Positions 39,853 to 48,093 of a stretch of 58,567 nt of DNA are shown here, in pieces. The DNA is from Shewanella sairae (lineage in GTDB: Bacteria; Pseudomonadota; Gammaproteobacteria; Enterobacterales; Shewanellaceae): assembly GCF_023283535.1 (NCBI RefSeq), contig NZ_JAKILT010000034.1, forward strand, positions 1-58,567, written 5' to 3'. The notes below the pieces were generated by a model. It saw only the letters and a list, made by a program, of their open reading frames with translations. It had not been told where the DNA came from and made no database searches. The position numbers and the translations under genes were made by a program. Within the stretch, counting starts at the first letter, position 1; every line of letters begins with the position of its first letter.

Positions 39853-40530
39853 ATGATGAAAGTATTAACAACCGCTATAGCTCTGTTTTTTACCACTCAA
39901 GGTTTCGCCAGCGAATGGCCTGAAATTGACTTCCCAAAGTCATCTCAAGTAGAGGTCGTAGCTGATAGCATGCGTTATCACGGATATCCAATGAAAACAT
40001 GGGTATTAAAGGATAAGCAAAGCCAAATGATGATGGCTAATTTCTTTAAGCAACAATGGTTAGACTCAAGCGATCGTTTTGATGCAAGAATGTTTAATGG
40101 CGATTATGTAATTAATAGTCTGCAAGACCCTTACTTATTAACAGCCCGAATTAATCAAACCTACGATGGTGTCATCGCATATATCGGCATAACAAAGAAC
40201 ATTAGCGACTCTGAGTTAAATAAAGCAACAGCAACTCGATTCCCAAAGTTGCCTCAAACCGTTGTAATGTCAGATATTCAATCTACTGATATTTATAAAC
40301 AAGGTCGTACTCTTGTTATGAATAATAGTCAAAGTTTATCAGCTAATTACCATTACTATCGACGCCACTTTCAGCAAAAAGGGTGGATAGAAAATTCCGC
40401 AATGCTAGACACTTTATCGGGGAAAGCTGTCTTACAAATGAGTCAAGGGACGGATTTAATAGATATCTGCTTCAATAGAAAAGAATCAAAAACTTATATC
40501 GTTGCAAATCAAGTCAAGGAAGGACTTTAA
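39853..40530 (+). CDS. Periplasmic protein of the Tad cluster, unknown
   Basis: A 225-aa protein with a signal peptide (about 1-19, ending GFAS before EW) and no other membrane segment. I do not recognise a family. It begins immediately after the preceding stop and is one base short of the next gene's start, so it is firmly within the operon. It may be a secretin pilotin-like or minor assembly factor. Confidence 0.7.
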   Translation: MMKVLTTAIALFFTTQGFASEWPEIDFPKSSQVEVVADSMRYHGYPMKTWVLKDKQSQMMMANFFKQQWLDSSDRFDARMFNGDYVINSLQDPYLLTARINQTYDGVIAYIGITKNISDSELNKATATRFPKLPQTVVMSDIQSTDIYKQGRTLVMNNSQSLSANYHYYRRHFQQKGWIENSAMLDTLSGKAVLQMSQGTDLIDICFNRKESKTYIVANQVKEGL

Positions 40531-40531
40531 A

Positions 40532-40729
40532 ATGTATAAATATCTCGTAAGAAGCAAGCAAGATGGCCAAGCAAGCGTCGAGTATATCGTCGTTTGTTCA
40601 GCACTTGTTGCCGCCTTATTAACCCCAATACAAAACAATCAAAATGTCATGGACTTGTGCCTTGATTCACTAAAAGACTGGTATACCGCATTTGCTTACA
40701 GCAAGTCTTTACCTACCCTACCTAACTAA
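40532..40729 (+). CDS. Small prepilin-like protein
   Basis: A 65-aa protein starting at the ATG at 40532 (AAGGA upstream), one of the smallest genes of the locus. The leader MYKYLVRSKQDG is followed by QASVEY, with Glu +5 and Tyr +6, then a short hydrophobic helix of about 14 residues. A 30-residue mature tail includes a Cys. It looks like a minor Flp-type pilin or pseudopilin. A longer frame from 40502 overlaps the previous gene and is rejected. Confidence 0.75.
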   Translation: MYKYLVRSKQDGQASVEYIVVCSALVAALLTPIQNNQNVMDLCLDSLKDWYTAFAYSKSLPTLPN

Positions 40730-40742
40730 ACTAGGTCTACTC

Positions 40743-41639
40743 ATGCAACTAAAATCAATCGACTTCAACTGGGTACTTCTTGTCATAGCAATTGTGCTCG
40801 GCAGTATCGCAGCCTGGGCAACTAAAAATTATTTTATAACTAAAGAGCAGGAGCTTAGAGACAAGCTCTCTAACACTAATATTGTAATGGCAGATGTAGT
40901 AGTCGCCACTCAAGAGCTAAGAAAAGGCGACATAGTTTCACAACAAAATATGTCAGTAAGACAAATTCAAGCTGACACCTTACCTCTTGATGCTATTCAT
41001 CCAAGAGATTTCGCTCAAATTGAAGGACAAATGTTACTCGAGCCTATGTCACCGGGTCGTCCTCTTGTTGGCGCTTACTTGCCAGGACATAAAATAGATC
41101 AATTCTCAGACATGCTCAAAGAGGGGCAGCGTGCGGTAACTATTGATATCGACGAGCTCAACTCAACAGCTGGCATGTTAGTACCATCAGATCATATCGA
41201 CCTACTTTTATCATTTGAGGAAAATAATAGTGGTGATGATCGCAACAAACTGCAGCTACTTCTAGAAGACGTAATCGTATTGGCAACAGGTAGACGCAGT
41301 ATAGATGTTAACCCGGAACTTGTTGATACTTTATACGATAACCCAAACGCATATAACACTGTCACGCTTGCACTGAATGTACACGATGCAGCGAGAGTCA
41401 CGCTTGCTAAAGATAAGGGTAAATTTGTTACTTTGTTACGCAATCAACAAGAAAGCTTACCGCTTGAATTCGTCTCTTTACATGAAGGCCAACTTTTCAA
41501 TCAAGATGAAGACGGCCTAACTCGAGAAGTAGAAATAATTACCGGTGGAAGTGGAATTAAAACATCAACCCAAGCTTACCCATTGCCTCCTCAAATGTTA
41601 GAGCAACTAAGCCAACTAAAAAATAAAACGGTACTATGA
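40743..41639 (+). CDS. cpaB: CpaB/RcpC pilus assembly protein
   Basis: A 298-aa inner-membrane-anchored periplasmic protein. It has one N-terminal membrane helix (about 10-27), then a SAF-like domain (ELRKGDIVSQQNMSVRQI, SPGRPLVGAYL), and a beta-rich region that includes AVTIDIDELNSTAGMLVPSDHID. It links the Tad inner-membrane machine to the secretin and may help set pilin modification. The start at 40743 has AGG upstream. Its stop overlaps cpaC by 4 nt (ATGA). Confidence 0.88.
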   Translation: MQLKSIDFNWVLLVIAIVLGSIAAWATKNYFITKEQELRDKLSNTNIVMADVVVATQELRKGDIVSQQNMSVRQIQADTLPLDAIHPRDFAQIEGQMLLEPMSPGRPLVGAYLPGHKIDQFSDMLKEGQRAVTIDIDELNSTAGMLVPSDHIDLLLSFEENNSGDDRNKLQLLLEDVIVLATGRRSIDVNPELVDTLYDNPNAYNTVTLALNVHDAARVTLAKDKGKFVTLLRNQQESLPLEFVSLHEGQLFNQDEDGLTREVEIITGGSGIKTSTQAYPLPPQMLEQLSQLKNKTVL

Positions 41640-42946
41640 AAACTAATAAATATTTAAAATTCATTTGGGTATGCCTATTCATTCCCTTCTTTAGCATCGC
41701 TCATAATAATAAGCCTCTTAAACTTTATGTCGGAGCAGTAGAGCTTTATAAAACGACTGAAGTTGAACGTATTGTTGTTGGTAATGGCAGCATTCTTAGC
41801 GCAAAAGTCATTAATGAAAAAGGCGTACTATTAATTGGTGAGAAAGCTGGTAATACTGACTTACAGCTGTGGCAAAAAGACGGTAAGCTAATTAAGCTGA
41901 GCATTACAGTAACGCCAGACAATAGCGTTCAAACCACTGAAAAAGTGAAAAAAATGCTCGCAGAATTCCCTTCACTCACGGTAAAAGAAAGTGATGGGCT
42001 GATTGTTGTACAAGGCGAAGCTGATCTTTCTTTAAAAGACCAATTAGAAAAAATCCTCAGTAGCGCCCCCAATGTAGTCTCTTTAGTTAAATATCTGCGC
42101 TTTGCAAAAGCAATATCCCCGATGGTAAAAATGCAGGTCAAAATCGTAGAGTTCAATAAATCTACACTCAATAATGTCGGTATTAAATGGGATACGGCTA
42201 TGGCAGGGCCAGCCTACGGTGCAGCAAAAGCCTTTAGTGCCAACCCTATTTTCAGCGTCGCATCACCTGGGCAATTTGCCGAAACCATTGGCGGGGCCAT
42301 TACTGACAGTATTGGTGTGTTAGATACTCGGGGCTGGAGCTATTTTGGCATTGTGACCGGCATCGGCTCACAAATTCAATTACTGTCTGAGAAAGGCGAC
42401 GCTCGTATGCTAGCAGAGCCAAACCTAACCACTCGCAGCGGCGAGTCAGCATCGTTTTTAGCAGGTGGTGAATTTCCAATACGCAGCGTAAGCGGCTTGG
42501 GGGCAGTTGATGTGGAATTTAAAGAATATGGCATCAAACTGGATATTGAGCCCGTTGTTGATAGTGAGCAAAATATTGTTAGCCGCGTTATGGCTGAAGT
42601 CAGCTCGATTGACCCTTCAGTTGCAGTAGATGGTGTTCCTGGCATGTTAACTCGTCGTACCGAGTCCGTCATTAACGTAAAAAATAATGAAACGATTGTC
42701 ATTTCAGGTTTGGTCAATAGCGAAATGTCAAAAATAGTAAATAAGTTTCCAATCTTAGGTGATATCCCAATCCTAGGTGAGCTCTTCAAATCTAGAGACT
42801 TTAAAGATAATAAAACTGAACTTGTCATCTTTGTGACGCCTACTGTTGTTTATCCCGGTGAAGAAAGCCATGAAAAGCAACTTGAACGAGGCAGAGAGAT
42901 GGCAATAGAAGCTAATGAACTAGAAGCATTTTATATCTTAGATTAG
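41636..42946 (+). CDS. cpaC: CpaC/RcpA outer-membrane secretin
   Basis: A 436-aa secretin forming the outer-membrane channel for the Flp pilus. It has a signal peptide (about 1-23), an N-terminal pilus-secretin domain (about 28-95), a BON-like region (about 100-165) and the C-terminal secretin domain with LAEPNLTTRSGESASFLAGG, SGLVNSEMS and the KFPILGDIPILGELF signature. Coupled start on the cpaB stop. It is shorter than general secretion secretins, as expected for the Tad type. Confidence 0.92.
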   Translation: MKTNKYLKFIWVCLFIPFFSIAHNNKPLKLYVGAVELYKTTEVERIVVGNGSILSAKVINEKGVLLIGEKAGNTDLQLWQKDGKLIKLSITVTPDNSVQTTEKVKKMLAEFPSLTVKESDGLIVVQGEADLSLKDQLEKILSSAPNVVSLVKYLRFAKAISPMVKMQVKIVEFNKSTLNNVGIKWDTAMAGPAYGAAKAFSANPIFSVASPGQFAETIGGAITDSIGVLDTRGWSYFGIVTGIGSQIQLLSEKGDARMLAEPNLTTRSGESASFLAGGEFPIRSVSGLGAVDVEFKEYGIKLDIEPVVDSEQNIVSRVMAEVSSIDPSVAVDGVPGMLTRRTESVINVKNNETIVISGLVNSEMSKIVNKFPILGDIPILGELFKSRDFKDNKTELVIFVTPTVVYPGEESHEKQLERGREMAIEANELEAFYILD

Positions 42947-42955
42947 GAGAGTGGG

Positions 42956-44686
42956 ATGTTTAGCATAGTTGTGAGTACCACAAAAGGTACCAAAGTTGGT
43001 GAGTTTCAGTGCATTCACTCTCAATGTAAAATTGGCAAAGACCCTGAGCAATTAATCGTTTTAAGGGGTTTTAAAGTTTCAAAGCACCATGCCATTTTAA
43101 CGCAAGATGAGCGAGGGATCTTTGTCCAAGATAATAAAAGCCGAACTGGACTCAAGGTCAATGATGAAAAGCAAATCGAGTTTGGTCCCCTTACGCTATC
43201 AGATAATATCCAAATAGGAGATTATCAAATTAGAGTGCAAAGCACCGATCCAGAATATGCCAAAACTAAACCAAGCGCTAATGTAGCAAAACAACAAAGC
43301 CCTTCACAAAACTCGGCGGCAGAACCAAGTCTTCAAAGTGACAATAATGAGGTGGAAAGTAAGGCTCAAAGCGCTAAAGCCATAACAGATCCGAAACTGT
43401 TAGAACAAATTAAAGTGCGTAATGACTGGCGCCGTAAAGTGCATACTGAGCTCTTAAAGCAAATGGATCTGCGCCGAGTCAACGTTAATGAAATGAGTGA
43501 TGATGAGCTTAGAAGCCAAAGCGGTTCACTTATCAACCAAATTATCTCTAACTTTAAGCTACCTAAAGAAATTGAGATAGATTCGTTAATTAAAGAAGTA
43601 CTTGATGAAACTATCGGTCTAGGTCCGCTAGAAGGCTTAATTGCCGATAAAGAAGTTACAGAGATTATGGTCAACAGCCATGACCAAATATTTTATGAAA
43701 AAGCAGGAAATCTCTATCTATCTGATATCGCCTTTTCTGATGATCAAGCCGTGCTCGGCGCCATTGAACGAATCGTCACTCCTATTGGTAGACGAATAGA
43801 TGAAAGTTCACCTATGGTCGATGCACGCTTAAAAGATGGCTCACGCGTAAACGCTGTTATTCCACCACTGGCACTTAAAGGGCCTTGCATAACGATTCGT
43901 AAGTTTATGCAGCAAAGACTCAGCTGTAACGACTTAGTCAACTTTGGCTCAATGAACCAAGGCATGGCAGAATTTTTAGAAATGGCCGTCAAGCAAAAAC
44001 GTAATATCGTTATTTCAGGCGGAACCGGCTCAGGTAAAACAACTCTGCTTAACGTACTGTCAAATTTTATTCCTGATAACGAGCGCATTGTAACCGTAGA
44101 AGATGCAGCGGAGCTTCAGCTTTACCAACCTAATTTAGTTTCACTTGAAGCGCGTCCACCTAACCAAGAAGGTAAAGGTGCAATTGAAATTAGAGACTTA
44201 GTTAAAAACTGCTTGCGTATGCGACCGGATAGAGTAGTCATTGGTGAGTGTCGTGGTGGCGAAGCGCTAGATATGCTGCAAGCTATGAATACGGGTCACG
44301 ATGGCTCGCTAACCACCGCGCACTCTAACTCCCCACGAGATTGTATATCGCGTCTAGAAGTGATGGTCATGATGGCTGGAATGGATTTGCCCGTTCTCGC
44401 TATCCGGGAGCAAATTACCTCAGCAGTCAATATCATTGTACAGCAGTCTCGTTTCTCTGATGGCTCTAGACGAGTCACCAGTATTTGTGAAGTGACAGGA
44501 TTGGAGGGCAATGTTGTTCAGCTCTCAGAGATCTTCAAATTTGAACAAACTGGGTTTAATGAAGCAGGGAAAATACAAGGTTACTATACTGCAACCGGCA
44601 CTATGCCTGAATTTTACGAACAACTGCGCAAACAAGGCGTTAAAGTAAAACTCGATATCTTCGGTAAGGAGATAAGAAATGTCTAG
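42956..44686 (+). CDS. tadA: FHA domain fused to CpaF/TadA secretion ATPase
   Basis: A 576-aa protein. Residues 1-100 form an FHA phosphothreonine-binding domain: GK near 24 in place of GR, VSKHHA with the S-x-x-H, and SRTGLKVN in place of NG. A Ser/Gln-rich linker (about 103-145) leads to the CpaF ATPase that drives pilin extrusion. The ATPase has Walker A SGGTGSGKTT (about 354-363), the Asp/Walker B-like RPDRVVIGECRG and the His box GHDGSLTTAH. The separate TadZ/CpaE localisation ATPase is absent from the cluster, so the FHA part may take a regulatory or localising role. It overlaps tadB by 8 nt. Confidence 0.93.
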   Translation: MFSIVVSTTKGTKVGEFQCIHSQCKIGKDPEQLIVLRGFKVSKHHAILTQDERGIFVQDNKSRTGLKVNDEKQIEFGPLTLSDNIQIGDYQIRVQSTDPEYAKTKPSANVAKQQSPSQNSAAEPSLQSDNNEVESKAQSAKAITDPKLLEQIKVRNDWRRKVHTELLKQMDLRRVNVNEMSDDELRSQSGSLINQIISNFKLPKEIEIDSLIKEVLDETIGLGPLEGLIADKEVTEIMVNSHDQIFYEKAGNLYLSDIAFSDDQAVLGAIERIVTPIGRRIDESSPMVDARLKDGSRVNAVIPPLALKGPCITIRKFMQQRLSCNDLVNFGSMNQGMAEFLEMAVKQKRNIVISGGTGSGKTTLLNVLSNFIPDNERIVTVEDAAELQLYQPNLVSLEARPPNQEGKGAIEIRDLVKNCLRMRPDRVVIGECRGGEALDMLQAMNTGHDGSLTTAHSNSPRDCISRLEVMVMMAGMDLPVLAIREQITSAVNIIVQQSRFSDGSRRVTSICEVTGLEGNVVQLSEIFKFEQTGFNEAGKIQGYYTATGTMPEFYEQLRKQGVKVKLDIFGKEIRNV

Positions 44687-45530
44687 TGCACTCTTTGCCG
44701 CTATTTTTGCATTTCTTACTGTCACAATTCTTGTTTGGTCAGTAAAGCATTTGTCTGAAAAATTTGCCGCTAATTATCAAGAAAAGTTTACAGCATCAGC
44801 AAAAACCAACTTATTTGATATGTTTTTATTCATTGAACCCCATCAAATATTTTGGATTAATGTCATCACCCTAATCTCAGTCCCCTTTATTGTCAGGATA
44901 TTTTTAGGTTCATGGGTGCTGGGCATAATCATAAGTATTATCCTCGCGGTCATCCCCCGCTTTGCTTATAAATTTTTGCACGCACGTCGCCGCCGTAAGT
45001 TTGTTCACCAACTCCCCGATGCGCTCAACATGATAGCTTCATCAATGCAGTCTGGCGCCAACGTTAGCAGTGCAATTGAGTTTATGGCTGAGGAGATGGA
45101 AGCACCGATGAAGCAAGAGTTTCTGCTATTTCAACGTGAGCAGCGCTTAGGTGTCGAATTTAATACCGCACTCGATAACATGCTAAAACGGATCCCTGAA
45201 GATGAATTCCAGCTCGTCACCGCAGGAATGCAGATCTCAAGAGAAGTGGGTGGCAATCTAGCTGAAGTATTGCTGAGACTATCAACAACTCTAAGACGAA
45301 AAATTGAAATGGAAGGCAAAATTGATGCACTAACTTCTCAAGGAAAAATGCAGGGAGTCGTAATGACGTTGCTGCCTATTTTCATCGGTTTTGTGCTCTA
45401 CCATATGGAGCCACAGTCCATGGGACGGATCCTCACAGAACCTTTAGGTTGGGCACTCATTGCATTGATTGTCATTATGCTTACCAGTGGTTACCTCTCC
45501 ATCCGTAAAATCGTTTCAATTGATGTATAG
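44679..45530 (+). CDS. tadB: TadB inner-membrane platform protein
   Basis: A 283-aa member of the GspF-like superfamily. It has membrane helices near 4-24, 52-72 and 75-93, a cytosolic type II secretion F domain (LPDALNMIASSMQSGANVSSAIEFMAEEM and later), and two C-terminal helices (about 225-270). With TadC it forms the membrane platform that ATP hydrolysis by TadA turns. Coupled start inside the tadA end, with AAGGAGAT upstream. Confidence 0.92.
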   Translation: MSSALFAAIFAFLTVTILVWSVKHLSEKFAANYQEKFTASAKTNLFDMFLFIEPHQIFWINVITLISVPFIVRIFLGSWVLGIIISIILAVIPRFAYKFLHARRRRKFVHQLPDALNMIASSMQSGANVSSAIEFMAEEMEAPMKQEFLLFQREQRLGVEFNTALDNMLKRIPEDEFQLVTAGMQISREVGGNLAEVLLRLSTTLRRKIEMEGKIDALTSQGKMQGVVMTLLPIFIGFVLYHMEPQSMGRILTEPLGWALIALIVIMLTSGYLSIRKIVSIDV

Positions 45531-45539
45531 GTGATTACT

Positions 45540-46403
45540 ATGGTCAATTTAATTGTTAGCTTTTTCACCATTGCGTTAGTTTTTCTCGTAGTTAGCTGCA
45601 TTCGGATTTATCGACGAGTGCCAGCAACAAACCGCGAGTTCATGGATCCGCTTTCTCCAGGCCTCAAGTTAATGTGGCCTTTAGTCAGGTTATTTGCTTT
45701 TTATATTAGTGAAAACCTCAGTGTTGACTATTTAGAAAGAGTATCTAAGAAACTACAAGTATCCGGCTTGTCTTATATGATGACTGCCGAGCAATACTTC
45801 GCCATTAGGATAATCAGTACTTTATTCGCGCTAATGCTCGCTACAATCTGTGGGTTACTGCTCGAAGATATTAGCTTTAAATACCTGTTCCTTGCCGGTG
45901 TTTTAGGGTATTTCCTGCCGGTGATGACACTCAACGACCTACGTAAAAAACGCCAAGGTTTAATTGTAAAAGCCCTACCCGTTTACCTAGATTATCTGAC
46001 GATGTCGATTGAAGCAGGGCTCAATATGACTGGTGCAATTACTCAGGCAGTTGAACGGGGACCTGATGGTCCACTTAAGATTGAATTTGAAAAAGTAACC
46101 CGCGATATGCGCGCTGGTATGTCCCGAGCACAATCATTTAGAAATATGGCGGACCGAATTCAAGTCACTGAAATAAACAGTTTGGTTAGTGCACTCGCTC
46201 AAGCAGAAAAGACAGGTGCCAGTTTAGGGCAAACATTACGAGTTCAATCTGATCAGCGCCGAGTCGAGCGCTTCCAACGCGCCGAGAAAAAAGCGTTAGA
46301 AGCACCAGTAAAGCTGGTCTTCCCATTGATTGTTTTTATCTTCCCGGTCACCTTCATGATCCTAGCGTTCCCTATCGCAATGAAGTTTATGTATGAGCTA
46401 TAA
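45540..46403 (+). CDS. tadC: TadC inner-membrane platform protein
   Basis: A 287-aa protein that starts at the ATG at 45540 after AGGTG; a GTG three codons earlier is possible. It has the same GspF-like architecture as TadB, with YLDYLTMSIEAGLNMTGAITQAVERGP as the F-domain signature and FPLIVFIFPVTFMILAFPIA as the last helix. It pairs with TadB. Its 3' end overlaps the DUF192 gene by 11 nt. Confidence 0.92.
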   Translation: MVNLIVSFFTIALVFLVVSCIRIYRRVPATNREFMDPLSPGLKLMWPLVRLFAFYISENLSVDYLERVSKKLQVSGLSYMMTAEQYFAIRIISTLFALMLATICGLLLEDISFKYLFLAGVLGYFLPVMTLNDLRKKRQGLIVKALPVYLDYLTMSIEAGLNMTGAITQAVERGPDGPLKIEFEKVTRDMRAGMSRAQSFRNMADRIQVTEINSLVSALAQAEKTGASLGQTLRVQSDQRRVERFQRAEKKALEAPVKLVFPLIVFIFPVTFMILAFPIAMKFMYEL

Positions 46404-46743
46404 AATGAACAGCGCTCATTTAAGCAGCCAAAGCGGAAGACTTCTAGATGAAGCTTTCCTTGCAAATACTCCGTGGTTAAGACTAAGGGGATTGCTAGGC
46501 AGATCTACGCTAACTGATAACCAAGGAATGCTTATTTCCCCTTGTAACTCAGTGCACACCATAGGTATGTCATACCCACTCGACATTGTGTACCTAAATG
46601 ATAAAAACCAAGTACTTAAAATAACCAGAAATCTAAAGCCTTGGAGAAGTAGCGGCTGTAAAGACGCAACTAAAGTTTTAGAACTAACAGCTGGGAATGC
46701 TAGTAAAAAAAATATAAATCAAGGAGATATATTGTCATGGTAA
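46393..46743 (+). CDS. DUF192 family protein in the Tad operon
   Basis: A 116-aa protein with the DUF192 core: RGLLGR, GMLISPCNSVHTIGMSYPLDIVYLNDKNQVL and the C-terminal VLELTAGNA. No clear signal peptide is seen. The ATG at 46393 overlaps tadC and Met5 at 46405 is an equal choice. DUF192 genes are scattered near secretion loci in proteobacteria, and their role is unknown. It overlaps tadD by 7 nt, so it is in the operon. Confidence 0.85.
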   Translation: MSYKMNSAHLSSQSGRLLDEAFLANTPWLRLRGLLGRSTLTDNQGMLISPCNSVHTIGMSYPLDIVYLNDKNQVLKITRNLKPWRSSGCKDATKVLELTAGNASKKNINQGDILSW

Positions 46744-47240
46744 GACATTTATGCATCAGCCTGCTGCTATTTGGCACTATAGGTTTAACAGGTTGTAGTT
46801 CATCTCCTGAGGAGCAAACACCTCAAGGTAATCAACAAATAATGACCATTCAGGCTGAAGCAGAACAAGCCTACAAAATGGCAAGGCTCGATCAAGCTGA
46901 AAGCCTTTATTTTGAGGTGCTCGCTAGCGTACCTAACTATGCCCCAGCCTGGTTTAGATTAGGTAATATCTATACTCGAACCGGAAGAAACGAGGCAGCA
47001 ATAGCAGCTTATTTGCGCTGTATAGAGCTTGAACCCGATAACCAAAAGGCCATGTATAACATGAGCCTCGTTAGGTTAAAACAATCTACTCAGGTACTCA
47101 GTACCGCCGTAAGACAGGGTGATAAAAATAGCCCTGTAGGCTTGCAGATTCAGGCCTTGCTCCAAGCGCTGAACACCATTCAAAGTGACACGCATAAACC
47201 CACATTGAATAATGCAACAACCGAGCAAGCTAAACGATGA
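46737..47240 (+). CDS. tadD: TadD TPR lipoprotein
   Basis: A 167-aa lipoprotein with lipobox LTGC, Cys20. Two or three TPR repeats (about 40-120: AYKMARLDQAESLYFEVLAS, NYAPAWFRLGNIYTRTGRNE, AAIAAYLRCIELEPDNQ) support its role as a pilotin-like helper of the secretin. AAGGAG is upstream. It overlaps tadE by 4 nt. Confidence 0.88.
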   Translation: MVRHLCISLLLFGTIGLTGCSSSPEEQTPQGNQQIMTIQAEAEQAYKMARLDQAESLYFEVLASVPNYAPAWFRLGNIYTRTGRNEAAIAAYLRCIELEPDNQKAMYNMSLVRLKQSTQVLSTAVRQGDKNSPVGLQIQALLQALNTIQSDTHKPTLNNATTEQAKR

Positions 47241-47926
47241 TGCCTGTAAAACTCCCCCAGTACCAGAAAGGGCAAAGCATGGTCGAGTTTAACCTCGCTC
47301 TGCCTTTTTTAATGCCTATCATTCTGGTCACCATGATGATGATCGCACAATGGGGGTTTATCTATTCAAGTAAAAGCACGTTAGATGCTGCAACAGTTCA
47401 AGCTGTCAGAGCTGGAACGTTACACCACGGTCACCCCTCTGAAATAAGTAAAGGTTTAGCGGCAGGTATGATGCCTTTATTTGCTCACGGCACAGACATA
47501 GCAGACACAGCTGCAGCAGTGGCAAAATCAACACTAGCTACCGCAGCGCAAAGTGAAATACGCGTGCTAAGTCCAGATCGTGCAACCTTCGATGAATTCA
47601 AAGTTCGCAGCAGATACACCAGTGGTTACATATATGAGATCCCTAATAATAATCTCATGTACCGTAATCCAGCGACCAAAAGTGTCGGTAGTCATCGACA
47701 ATTAAATATTCAAGATGCCAACCTGTTACAAATAGAAGTTCGCTGGTGCCAAAAACTGATTGTACCATTCGCGAACTATGTCATTAGGGAAATCGTCACC
47801 TCTCCTTTATATGCTCCGAGTGCAGATCAAATAGCTTGTAATGCCCTTGGAGTTGCTACCGGGGATATATTTTTAGCGCTGACATCTCAAGGGTTAATGC
47901 GCATGCAAACACCTTTTAGAATGTAA
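47237..47926 (+). CDS. tadE: TadE pseudopilin
   Basis: A 229-aa minor pseudopilin. The leader ends QKG, then QSMVEF gives Glu at +5, and a hydrophobic helix (LALPFLMPIILVTMMMIAQWGF) follows. The periplasmic part has Cys residues at about 172 and 195 that may pair. Last gene of the overlapping tadD-tadE pair. The 167-bp gap to the next gene shows no terminator I can define. Confidence 0.85.
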   Translation: MMPVKLPQYQKGQSMVEFNLALPFLMPIILVTMMMIAQWGFIYSSKSTLDAATVQAVRAGTLHHGHPSEISKGLAAGMMPLFAHGTDIADTAAAVAKSTLATAAQSEIRVLSPDRATFDEFKVRSRYTSGYIYEIPNNNLMYRNPATKSVGSHRQLNIQDANLLQIEVRWCQKLIVPFANYVIREIVTSPLYAPSADQIACNALGVATGDIFLALTSQGLMRMQTPFRM

Positions 47927-48093
47927 TTCTAAACGTCAGTCAAAGGATAACAAAATGAAATCTATCTAGATGAAATCGACAGGTTAAACACATATAACAA
48001 CATGATATGAAGGAAACGTTAGCACTCAATACTACGTAATAACATTGTTAGACATAAAGTAAAAATTAGGACATAAGGACGTTTAATAGGGAC

